A DNA stretch of 63,171 bases from assembly GCA_947452555.1 (NCBI GenBank), contig CANGDH010000009.1:1-63171 (forward strand), written 5' to 3'. Source of the DNA: Bacteroidota bacterium. GTDB lineage: Bacteria; Bacteroidota; Bacteroidia; Chitinophagales; Chitinophagaceae. The position numbers were made by a program, and so were the translations under genes. Below the pieces are notes generated by a model, which was not told the DNA's origin, made no database searches, and saw only the letters and a list, made by a program, of their open reading frames with translations. This document shows, one piece after another, positions 27,898 to 36,108 of this stretch; the first letter of the stretch is position 1; each line of letters begins with the position of its first letter.

Positions 27898-28953
27898 ATG
27901 GCAAAGTTAAATTTCGGAGGTACGGAAGAAAATGTGGTAACTCGTGAAGAGTTCCCATTAGCAAAAGCGCAGGAAGTATTAAAGAACGAAGTAGTAGCAG
28001 TAATTGGCTATGGCGTTCAAGGACCAGGACAAGCATTAAACCAAAAAGAAAATGGGGTGAATGTAATTGTAGGTCAACGTAAAAATTCAAAAAGTTGGGA
28101 TAAGGCAATTGCTGATGGATTTGTTCCAGGTACAACCTTATTTGAAATAGAAGAAGCATTAGAGAAAGGAACTATAATTTGTTATTTATTGAGTGACGCA
28201 GCGCAAATCGCAATGTGGCCTACTGTAAAAAAACATTTAACTCCAGGTAAAGCATTGTATTTCTCTCATGGATTCGGAATTACTTATAAAGAGCAAACAG
28301 GCATTATACCTCCAGCAGACGTGGATGTATTCTTAGTAGCTCCAAAAGGATCTGGTACTTCATTAAGAAGAATGTTCTTACAAGGACGTGGCTTGAACAG
28401 TAGCTATGCTATTTTCCAAGACGCAACAGGTAAAGCACATGAAAGAGTTATCGCATTAGGTATCGCAATTGGTTCTGGATATTTGTTTGAAACAGATTTC
28501 AAAAAAGAAGTATTCTCTGACTTAACAGGAGAACGTGGAACATTAATGGGAGCTATTCAAGGTATCTTCGCTGCACAATATGAAGTGTTACGTAAGAACG
28601 GACATAGCCCTTCTGAATCATTCAACGAAACAGTGGAAGAATTAACACAATCATTAATGCCATTGGTAGCAGAAAACGGAATGGACTGGATGTATGCCAA
28701 CTGTTCTACTACAGCACAAAGAGGTGCGTTGGATTGGTGGAAAAAATTCCGTGATGCAACTTTACCAGTATTTACAGATTTATACAATAGCGTAGCAACA
28801 GGAGCAGAAGCTGCACGTTCAATTGACTTAAATAGTAAAGCGGATTACCGTGAGAAATTAGAAGTTGAATTAGCTGAATTACACGATAGTGAAATGTGGC
28901 AAGCAGGTCGTACAGTTAGAAGCTTACGTCCAGAGAATCAACCAGCAAAATAA
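27898..28953 (+). CDS. ilvC: Ketol-acid reductoisomerase
   Basis: NADPH-dependent isomeroreductase producing 2,3-dihydroxyisovalerate and 2,3-dihydroxy-3-methylvalerate. Its 351 residues correspond to the short class I enzyme. The Rossmann motif VAVIGYGVQGPGQALNQ, the cofactor-specificity loop VGQRKNSKSWDKA, and the substrate/metal region (DLTGERGTLMGAIQGIFAAQYE, then FNETVEEL) are all in place. Its codon and base use look somewhat less A-rich than neighbouring genes, as for highly expressed genes. ilvA begins 1 bp after its stop codon. Confidence 0.96.
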   Translation: MAKLNFGGTEENVVTREEFPLAKAQEVLKNEVVAVIGYGVQGPGQALNQKENGVNVIVGQRKNSKSWDKAIADGFVPGTTLFEIEEALEKGTIICYLLSDAAQIAMWPTVKKHLTPGKALYFSHGFGITYKEQTGIIPPADVDVFLVAPKGSGTSLRRMFLQGRGLNSSYAIFQDATGKAHERVIALGIAIGSGYLFETDFKKEVFSDLTGERGTLMGAIQGIFAAQYEVLRKNGHSPSESFNETVEELTQSLMPLVAENGMDWMYANCSTTAQRGALDWWKKFRDATLPVFTDLYNSVATGAEAARSIDLNSKADYREKLEVELAELHDSEMWQAGRTVRSLRPENQPAK

Positions 28954-28954
28954 T

Positions 28955-30229
28955 ATGAGTGAAGATAAATTAGTAGATAAGCCTGCACTAGATATTGACG
29001 GAGCTGCAAAAAGATTGAAGCCGGTGGTTAACCATACCCCGCTTCAATTTAATGCAAATTTATCCAGAAAGTATCAGTGCAGGGTTTATTTGAAGCGAGA
29101 GGATTTGCAGATAGTACGATCTTATAAATTAAGAGGTGCTTATAATATGATGAGTCAGTTGACACCTAGTCAATTGGCAAAAGGCGTAGTATGTGCAAGT
29201 GCGGGAAATCATGCGCAAGGCTTTGCGTATAGTTGTAAAAAATTAAATGTAAAGGGAGTGGTATTCATGCCAATTCCTTCTCCACAACAAAAAGTGAGTC
29301 AAACAAAAATGTTTGGTGAAGATTTTGTAGAAGTAAAATTAGTAGGAGATACATTTGACGACACAGCTGTTGCAGCAAAAGCGTATACATTGGAGCATGG
29401 TATGACATTCATACCACCATTCGATCATCCAGCAATTATTGAAGGACAAGCAACGGTAGGAGTAGAAATCTTAGAAGACTACAATCAATTAGAACAGGAA
29501 CCAATAGATTATATGTTTGTGCCAATTGGTGGTGGTGGACTAAGTGCAGGGCTAGGATATTATTTTAAAGAAAAGTCACCGCATACAAAAATCATAGGAC
29601 TAGAGCCAGAAGGAGCACCAAGTATGTTGGCCGCTTTAAAAGCAGGACATCCGGTGATGCTAGAAAATATTGACAAGTTTGTAGACGGCGCGTCTGTAAA
29701 AAGAATTGGTGACTATACTTTTTCAATATGTAAAGACGCCTTAGACGATATGCATTTGGTACCAGAAGGAAAAATATGCACGACTATTTTACAAATGTAC
29801 AATGAGGAAGCAATTGTGGTAGAACCCGCAGGGGCTATGTCTATTGCGGCATTGGACGATTACGCAGCACAAATAAAAGGCAAAACCATTGTATGTATAG
29901 TGAGTGGGGGCAATAATGATATTGCACGTATGCAAGAGATCAAAGAAAGATCATTGATATACGAAGGATTAAAATATTATTTTTTAATACGCTTTGCACA
30001 AAGACCAGGAGCACTAAAAGAATTTGTAAATAAAGTATTGGGTCCAGAGGACGACATTACACGTTTTGAATATATACAAAAGCATAATAAGGAAGCGGGT
30101 CCGGCATTAGTAGGATTAGAATTAAAATCAAAAGCAGATTATGCTGCGCTTATGGAAAACATGAAGCAGTATCAAATCAATTACAACGAAATTAATAAGG
30201 ACGACAATATATATGGATACTTAATTTAG
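28955..30229 (+). CDS. ilvA: Threonine ammonia-lyase (threonine deaminase)
   Basis: PLP enzyme deaminating threonine to 2-ketobutyrate, the entry to isoleucine synthesis. The ATG at 28955 gives 424 residues; an upstream in-frame ATG inside ilvC is rejected. The PLP lysine lies in RSYKLRGAYNMM (K58), the phosphate loop is PIGGGGLSAGLGYYF, and CIVSGGNNDIARM closes the catalytic domain. The C-terminal region (about 335-424: FLIRFAQRPGALKEFVNKVL ...) is a single ACT-like domain, as in the shorter threonine deaminases. Its position between ilvC and thrA links isoleucine synthesis to its threonine supply. Confidence 0.95.
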   Translation: MSEDKLVDKPALDIDGAAKRLKPVVNHTPLQFNANLSRKYQCRVYLKREDLQIVRSYKLRGAYNMMSQLTPSQLAKGVVCASAGNHAQGFAYSCKKLNVKGVVFMPIPSPQQKVSQTKMFGEDFVEVKLVGDTFDDTAVAAKAYTLEHGMTFIPPFDHPAIIEGQATVGVEILEDYNQLEQEPIDYMFVPIGGGGLSAGLGYYFKEKSPHTKIIGLEPEGAPSMLAALKAGHPVMLENIDKFVDGASVKRIGDYTFSICKDALDDMHLVPEGKICTTILQMYNEEAIVVEPAGAMSIAALDDYAAQIKGKTIVCIVSGGNNDIARMQEIKERSLIYEGLKYYFLIRFAQRPGALKEFVNKVLGPEDDITRFEYIQKHNKEAGPALVGLELKSKADYAALMENMKQYQINYNEINKDDNIYGYLI

Positions 30230-30296
30230 TAAATAAATTAGTTCCAAAATTTCAAGCTAATTACCTAAGGGTTATATAGCTTAAAAAATAAAGATT

Positions 30297-32765
30297 ATGA
30301 AGGTTTTAAAATTTGGAGGAAGTTCGGTAGGTAATGCAGAAGCAATAGCGAAAGTAGTTTCGATTGTAACAGAGCGCATTAAGACAGAACCAGTAATTGT
30401 TGTTGTGTCTGCAATGAGTGGTGTGACAGACCAATTATTAATGTTGGCACAAAGTGCATCACAGGGAAATGAGGCTTACAAAACAATTATTCAAAATATA
30501 GAGCAAAAGCATTTGGACGCAGTGCGTGCATTATTACCCATACAACAACAAAGCGGAACTTTAAGTATGGTAAAGCAGTTGTTGAATGAATTAGAATCCA
30601 ACTGCGAAGGTCTATTTATGCTAAAGGAATTGTCCATGCGCATGCAGGACAAAATAATTAGCTATGGAGAATTGTTATCGTCAAAAATAATTAGTGCCAC
30701 ATTTGAATCAAAGGGAATCAAGCAACAATGGATTGATTCAAGAAGCTTGATAAAAACAGATAGCAATTATTTCAATGCCAATTTAAATAAGGAATTAACA
30801 GACAAAACCATACAAGCTTATTTCTCTTCCACAGATAATAATAAGTTTGATGTTTATATGGCACCAGGATTTATTGCTTCTGACAAGGATGACAATACGA
30901 CAACATTAGGAAGAGGTGGATCAGATTATACAGGCGCCATATATGCAGCAGCTTTAAAAGTAACTGCATTAGAAATATGGACAGATGTGAGTGGTATGAT
31001 GACAGCCGACCCTCGTATGGTACAAAATGCAAAAGAGATACCACATATTTCTTATCAAGAAGCCATGGAGTTATCACATTTTGGTGCAAAAATTATATAC
31101 CCTCCAACTATTCAACCGGTAATGCATCAAAACATACCAGTATGGATAAAGAATACATTTGAGCCGGAGCATCCTGGAACATTAATAGAAAATGTAACCG
31201 CTAACGACGGTAATTTCATAAGGGGAATTTCAAGCATCAAGGATTTATGTTTATTGAGTTTGGAAGGTGCGGGCATGGTGGGCATACCAGGATTTTCAAG
31301 AAGACTGTTTGACGCTTTAGCTAAAAAATTAATCAATGTAATTTTAATTACACAGAGTTCTTCAGAACATTCTATTTGTGTAGGTGTAAATGTACAAGAT
31401 GCGCATCAAGCAAAATTAGCAGTAGACGCAGAGTTTGAACAAGAAATAAATACGCAAAAAGTAGATCCATTAATTATAGAAAAGGATTTATCTATCATTG
31501 CATTAGTAGGGGAACAAATGCGAAACCATCCAGGTGTGAGTGGAAAAATGTTTGGCGTATTGGGAAGAAATGGAATTAATGTAAGAGCTATCGCACAAGG
31601 ATCTTCAGAAAAAAATATTACCGCTGTTATTGCAGCGTCCGATGTAAAGAAAGCAATCAACGTATTGCATGAAGAGTTTTTTGAAACATCGTATAAGCAA
31701 ATGAATATCTATGTTGCAGGTGCGGGCAATGTAGGAAGTAAGTTGATCGATCAAATACAGAAGCAGGTTCCGTATTTGAAAAAATCACTACGCTTACAAA
31801 TAAATATAGTGGGTATTGCGAATAGCAAAAAGCAATTGGTGAATGTGGAAGGAATAGATTTAAATAATTGGAAAGAACAATTAGCAGCAGCTCCAGCAGG
31901 GGGCATCACAAATTATGTACACACTATCATTAACAATAATTTACGTAATAGTGTATTTGTAGACGTTACAGCACATGCGACTGTTGCGAATGTGTATGCG
32001 CAATTATTAGAAAAAGCAGTGTCAGTGGTGGCATGTAATAAAATTGCCTGTTCTTCACCTTACGAACATTATGCGCATTTAAAATCTTTAGCAAGACAAT
32101 TTAATGCTGCATTCTTATTTGAAACCAATGTAGGAGCAAGCTTACCAATTATAGGAACATTGAATGACTTGATAAGAAGTGGAGATAGTATCAATAAAAT
32201 TGAAGCAGTATTGTCGGGTACTTTAAATTTTGTATTTAATAATTACGACGGAACAAAGCCATTTGCACAAGTTGTAAGACAGGCACAAACCGAAGGATAC
32301 ACAGAACCGGATCCAAGATTAGATTTAGGGGGAACAGATGTAATGCGTAAAATAATGATCTTGGCGCGTGAAGCGGGAACCAAATTAGAAATGGAAGATA
32401 TTGTAAACGAAGGTTTCTTACCAGCTTCTTGTTTTAACGGAAACGTAGAAGATTTCTATAATGAGATGGAAAAACAGGAAGCGCATTTCAAAAAATTATA
32501 TGATGCAGCGGTTGCAGCGGGTTGTAAGTTAAAATTTGTAGCTAAATTTGAGAATGATACGGAAGGAAAAGGAAATGCGAAAGTAGGGTTACAGCATATA
32601 CAACCAAGTTCAGATTTTTATCATTTGTATGGCAAAGACAATTTAGTATTATTCTATTCTATGAGATATCCTGAATTACCATTAGTGATAAAAGGAGCGG
32701 GTGCAGGAGCAGACGTTACAGCGTCTGGTGTATTTGCAGATATTATTAGAGCAGCAAGAGTATAA
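30297..32765 (+). CDS. thrA: Bifunctional aspartate kinase / homoserine dehydrogenase
   Basis: Fusion enzyme catalysing the first and third steps from aspartate towards threonine and methionine; 822 residues. The aspartokinase domain starts MKVLKFGGSSVGNAEAIAKV, with TTLGRGGSDYTGAIYAAAL and the Asp-rich DVSGMMTADPRMV. A regulatory ACT pair spans about 315-455 (VGVNVQDAHQ..., FGVLGRNGINVRAIAQGSSE). The homoserine dehydrogenase half has the Rossmann motif IYVAGAGNVGSKLID, SVVACNKIACS, VLSGTLNFVFNNYDG and LGGTDVMRKIMILAREAG. The gap to ilvA (67 bp) holds a weak inverted repeat, AAGCTA/TAGCTT at 30254-30282. thrB follows after 34 bp. Confidence 0.96.
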   Translation: MKVLKFGGSSVGNAEAIAKVVSIVTERIKTEPVIVVVSAMSGVTDQLLMLAQSASQGNEAYKTIIQNIEQKHLDAVRALLPIQQQSGTLSMVKQLLNELESNCEGLFMLKELSMRMQDKIISYGELLSSKIISATFESKGIKQQWIDSRSLIKTDSNYFNANLNKELTDKTIQAYFSSTDNNKFDVYMAPGFIASDKDDNTTTLGRGGSDYTGAIYAAALKVTALEIWTDVSGMMTADPRMVQNAKEIPHISYQEAMELSHFGAKIIYPPTIQPVMHQNIPVWIKNTFEPEHPGTLIENVTANDGNFIRGISSIKDLCLLSLEGAGMVGIPGFSRRLFDALAKKLINVILITQSSSEHSICVGVNVQDAHQAKLAVDAEFEQEINTQKVDPLIIEKDLSIIALVGEQMRNHPGVSGKMFGVLGRNGINVRAIAQGSSEKNITAVIAASDVKKAINVLHEEFFETSYKQMNIYVAGAGNVGSKLIDQIQKQVPYLKKSLRLQINIVGIANSKKQLVNVEGIDLNNWKEQLAAAPAGGITNYVHTIINNNLRNSVFVDVTAHATVANVYAQLLEKAVSVVACNKIACSSPYEHYAHLKSLARQFNAAFLFETNVGASLPIIGTLNDLIRSGDSINKIEAVLSGTLNFVFNNYDGTKPFAQVVRQAQTEGYTEPDPRLDLGGTDVMRKIMILAREAGTKLEMEDIVNEGFLPASCFNGNVEDFYNEMEKQEAHFKKLYDAAVAAGCKLKFVAKFENDTEGKGNAKVGLQHIQPSSDFYHLYGKDNLVLFYSMRYPELPLVIKGAGAGADVTASGVFADIIRAARV

Positions 32766-32799
32766 TTACACGCGTGCAAAAAGTAAAAAAGTAACAACA

Positions 32800-33747
32800 A
32801 TGTTCCCAATGAATCAATGGATAAAAATTAAAGCACCAGCTACAGTAGCCAATATGGTTTGTGGCTTTGATATATTGGGCTTTGCTGTGAACGATCCTTA
32901 TGATGAAATGGAAATGCGTTTGGTAGAACGCGCGCCCAATGGAGCGAACATTGTAATTATTAATATAGACGATTACAATTTACCAACCGACCCAGAGCAA
33001 AATGTGGCAGGAGCAGCATTGATAGCCTTGATAGAAGAGTATGATTTTTCAAAATTAGCTTTTGAGGTAAAAATTAATAAGTTAATCAAACCAGGATCAG
33101 GAGTAGGTTCAAGCGCGGCGAGTTCTGCAGGCGCTGTGGTGGGCGCTAATTATTTATTAGGGAATCCATTTTCAAAGGATGACTTAGTAAGGTTTGCTAT
33201 GAATGGAGAAAAAGTAGCGTCGGGTGTAAAGCATGCCGACAATATTGCACCTTGTATACATGGAGGTGTAACTTTAGTAAGATCCATTTTTCCATTAGAA
33301 GTGATCGCATTGCCATCACCACAATTGCATGTAACTATTGTGCATCCGCAAATTGAAGTAAAGACGGCGGATGCTAGAAGTATATTGAGGCAAAATGTAA
33401 AATTGAAAGATGCAATAAAACAGTGGGGAAATATCGCAGGCTTGGTTGCAGGATTAATGAAGGGAGATTATGATTTAATTGGACGATCCTTAGAAGATGT
33501 AATTATAGAACCCATCAGGTCCATATTGATACCAGGATTTGATGATTTGAAAAAAGCATGTAAGGAAGTGGGTGCTTTGGGTGGCGGTATTTCAGGATCA
33601 GGTCCTTCCATATTTATGTTGAGTAAGGAAAAAGAAACAGCAATAGCGGTGGAGCAAGAGATGAAAAAAATATATGAAGGTTTTGGATTGGCACATCATA
33701 CTTATGTAACCACCATTAATCAAGCTGGGGTAGAGATATCAGAATAA
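32800..33747 (+). CDS. thrB: Homoserine kinase
   Basis: ATP-dependent phosphorylation of homoserine, the fourth step to threonine; a GHMP-family kinase. The ATG at 32800 gives 315 residues beginning MFPMNQWIKIKAPATVANM; the frame is open further upstream but overlaps the end of thrA. The ATP loop KPGSGVGSSAASSAGAVVG (about 106-124) and the third GHMP motif GALGGGISGSGPSIFMLS near residue 270 are intact. It lies between thrA and thrC as in the classical thr operon. Confidence 0.95.
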   Translation: MFPMNQWIKIKAPATVANMVCGFDILGFAVNDPYDEMEMRLVERAPNGANIVIINIDDYNLPTDPEQNVAGAALIALIEEYDFSKLAFEVKINKLIKPGSGVGSSAASSAGAVVGANYLLGNPFSKDDLVRFAMNGEKVASGVKHADNIAPCIHGGVTLVRSIFPLEVIALPSPQLHVTIVHPQIEVKTADARSILRQNVKLKDAIKQWGNIAGLVAGLMKGDYDLIGRSLEDVIIEPIRSILIPGFDDLKKACKEVGALGGGISGSGPSIFMLSKEKETAIAVEQEMKKIYEGFGLAHHTYVTTINQAGVEISE

Positions 33748-33828
33748 ATAAGGAGTAGAGATAACAGAATAAATTTTTAAAATAAAAGGACTCATTTTTA
33801 ATTTTGAGATTCCTTCAAAAAGTTGAAT

Positions 33829-35238
33829 ATGCAATATTATAGTTTAAATAAACAATCACCGAAAGTAGATTTTAAGATTGCCGCTACAACTGGACAAGCG
33901 CCTGACAAGGGACTGTATTTTCCTACAGAGATACCAAATTTTACAAAAGCACAAATCGAAAGATTCAAAACTTTAGATAAAGCATCATTAGCATTTGAAG
34001 TAATGAAGCCTTATGTAGGAGGAACTATCGACGACGCAAGCTTGAAACAAATATGCGCAGAAACCATCAATTTTAATTTCCCTTTAATAGAAGTAACAAA
34101 TACAATTTTTTCATTGGAATTATTCCATGGACCAACACTTGCGTTTAAGGACGTGGGAGCAAGATTCATGAGTAGATGTTTGGGCTATTTTTCGAAACAA
34201 TTAAAAGAAGAAAGAGTAAAATTAAATTCTTCAAAAGGTCAGGCAGTAGTAGATAATATAAAAGACACAACGGTCTTAGTGGCAACATCAGGAGATACAG
34301 GCGGTGCAGTAGCCAATGGATTTCTAGGAGTGGCAGGCGTGAATGTAATCATTTTATACCCTAAGGGGAAAGTGAGTCATATACAAGAATTACAATTAAC
34401 TACTTGTGGGCAAAACATAACAGCATTAGAAGTAGATGGAAGTTTTGACGATTGTCAGGCAATGGTGAAAGAAGCTTTTATGGATGCTGATTTAAATAAG
34501 GTGTATAATTTAACGTCGGCAAATTCTATTAATGTAGCAAGATGGTTGCCGCAGCAATTGTATTATTTCTTTGCATGGCAACAATGGATAAAGGAGTTCG
34601 ATGAAAATACACCCATGCATATAGTTGTGCCAAGTGGAAATTTTGGAAATATATGTGCAGGAATGATGGCAAAGGCAAGTGGATTACCTATAGGAAGATT
34701 TATTGCAGCCACAAATACAAATGACGTAGTAACAAGATATTTACATTCAGGAAAATATGAAGTAAGAAGAGCTATTGCAACAGTTTCAAATGCAATGGAC
34801 GTAGGGGAGCCAAGTAATTTTGTACGTATTATGGAAATAATGCAAAATGATTTTACTGCTTTAAAAAATACATTAGCAAGTTATACGGTGGACGATGCAA
34901 CAACAAGAGCGGCAATTGCAAGGGTGTACAAGACAGAAAACTATTTATTAGATCCGCATGGTGCAGTTGCTTATGTTGCAGCAGAGCGTTTTATAATAGA
35001 TCATGCAGTTGAAATTACCATGCATGACCATACCATTGAATCATTACCAGTTCGTGCCGTGATTTTAGAAACAGCACATCCAGTAAAATTCCCAGACGTT
35101 GTGGAAGAGGCAGTAGGAGAAGAAATTGAAATACCAGATTCTGTAAAGTTCTTGTTGGATAAAGAAAAAGTAGCTATACCTATTGCAGCCAATTTTGGAA
35201 ATTTCAAATCATGGATGATGAATAAAGTGTCGGCTTAG
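33829..35238 (+). CDS. thrC: Threonine synthase
   Basis: PLP enzyme converting O-phosphohomoserine to threonine. The ATG at 33829 (MQYYSLNKQSPKVDF) gives 469 residues; a TTG two codons upstream is less likely. The PLP lysine is in GPTLAFKDVGARFMSRCLG, preceded by ELFH. SGDTGGAVANGFLG, PSGNFGNICAGMMAKASG and ETAHPVKFPDVVEEAVG are typical of the long bacterial/yeast-type (TS2) enzymes. It is the last gene of the twelve-gene amino-acid run and converges with the toxin-antitoxin pair only about 8 bp away. Confidence 0.95.
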   Translation: MQYYSLNKQSPKVDFKIAATTGQAPDKGLYFPTEIPNFTKAQIERFKTLDKASLAFEVMKPYVGGTIDDASLKQICAETINFNFPLIEVTNTIFSLELFHGPTLAFKDVGARFMSRCLGYFSKQLKEERVKLNSSKGQAVVDNIKDTTVLVATSGDTGGAVANGFLGVAGVNVIILYPKGKVSHIQELQLTTCGQNITALEVDGSFDDCQAMVKEAFMDADLNKVYNLTSANSINVARWLPQQLYYFFAWQQWIKEFDENTPMHIVVPSGNFGNICAGMMAKASGLPIGRFIAATNTNDVVTRYLHSGKYEVRRAIATVSNAMDVGEPSNFVRIMEIMQNDFTALKNTLASYTVDDATTRAAIARVYKTENYLLDPHGAVAYVAAERFIIDHAVEITMHDHTIESLPVRAVILETAHPVKFPDVVEEAVGEEIEIPDSVKFLLDKEKVAIPIAANFGNFKSWMMNKVSA

Positions 35239-35246
35239 TTATAATT

Positions 35247-35669
35247 TTATTGTAAGTAAGCTTTTATATATTCCAAACATGAATATACAGGAAGCGCTGA
35301 ACTTCCCTCTTTTTTAAGTTTCTTATCATTAGAAATAAAGACTGGAATTTTGTGATGTAATGCAACATAGTATTGTAGTGCATCTTCAATGTCATTCATT
35401 TTAGAATGTAATGCTTGAATAACAATTTCTTTAGGCATATCAATCATTTCAATATCCCCTATAATTGCTAAAATCGTTTCTTTAGTTTTTTCTACACCAT
35501 AAATATTTATTAATACATAACTAAGTATATGGATTATAGAACTACTAATGTATGCTCTTATATTTCCTTTGCTTATTTCTTCTAAAATAATTTTTGTATT
35601 TTCTTTTTCTTTTCTATCTAAACAATAATCAAGAATAATATTTGCATCTATAAATACTTTATTGCTCAT
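35247..35669 (-). CDS. PIN-domain toxin, VapC-like
   Basis: Predicted ribonuclease toxin of a type II toxin-antitoxin pair; 140 residues. The acidic PIN residues are visible: D8 and D14 in VFIDANIILDYCLD, the central E95/D96 in NDIEDALQYYVA, and D115 in PVFISNDKKLKK. Length and order of motifs match small PIN toxins. It overlaps the upstream antitoxin gene by 11 bp, and its stop lies 8 bp from the convergent thrC stop. Toxicity and RNA target are not deducible. Confidence 0.88.
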   Translation of the reverse strand: MSNKVFIDANIILDYCLDRKEKENTKIILEEISKGNIRAYISSSIIHILSYVLINIYGVEKTKETILAIIGDIEMIDMPKEIVIQALHSKMNDIEDALQYYVALHHKIPVFISNDKKLKKEGSSALPVYSCLEYIKAYLQ

Positions 35670-35907
35670 TATTTAAATCTTTCATTTTGTATTCATAATA
35701 TAAATCCTTTAACTTCTTGTTTTCTGGCACATTAACTTTGGGTAGTGCATCTAAAACATCAACAAATGATTTCCCTTTTGATGGTTTTACCAAGCTTAGA
35801 AAATAGTTTTCAACTAATTCAGAAACACTTGTGTTCTGCTTGGCCGCAACTTTTTTTACTTCTTCTAATAAAGGAGCGTCAATGGTTATATTAAGTCTAG
35901 ATTTCAT
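35659..35907 (-). CDS. Ribbon-helix-helix antitoxin of the PIN pair
   Basis: Predicted antitoxin of 82 residues, starting at ATG 35907 (MKSRLNITID...). Open frame continues upstream to 35994, but that part is not conserved-looking and overlaps the probable operator. The N-terminus SRLNITIDAPLLEEVKKVAA is a ribbon-helix-helix (Arc/MetJ-type) DNA-binding fold, followed by QNTSVSELVENYFLSL. The C-terminal charged region (LKDLYYEYKMKDLN) would be the toxin-neutralising tail. It overlaps the toxin gene by 11 bp, so the two are coupled. A 16-bp palindrome upstream is a likely autoregulatory site. Confidence 0.82.
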   Translation of the reverse strand: MKSRLNITIDAPLLEEVKKVAAKQNTSVSELVENYFLSLVKPSKGKSFVDVLDALPKVNVPENKKLKDLYYEYKMKDLNNEQ

Positions 35908-35949
35908 AGTTTCATTAGGTATTACACTATGAAGATACGTATATATATT

Positions 35950-35965
35950 ATTTATGCGCATAAAT
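35950..35965. promoter_or_regulatory. 16-bp perfect palindrome upstream of the antitoxin gene
   Basis: ATTTATGCGCATAAAT is perfectly self-complementary and lies 43-58 bp upstream of the antitoxin ATG. RHH antitoxins usually repress their own promoter at such sites. The role as operator is inferred. Confidence 0.6.
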
Positions 35966-36108
35966 TGAATTTGCTTTATAATTTGTTTAACCAAAATAGG
36001 CGAACCAAAAACAATAAAATCAAGTATTTATACGCTCTGACTTTATTCTAAGTCACCCCTTAATTGGGAAATAATAATTAGGTATATTTAATTCACAAAC
36101 AGGATATT

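Noticed and set aside
28889..28954. Earlier ATG for ilvA within ilvC
   Set aside because: It would add 22 residues encoded inside the conserved ilvC end; the ATG at 28955 right after the ilvC stop fits coupling.
32701..32799. Earlier ATG for thrB inside thrA
   Set aside because: The added residues are the out-of-frame reading of the thrA end; MFPMNQWIKIKAPATVANM at 32800 is the natural start.
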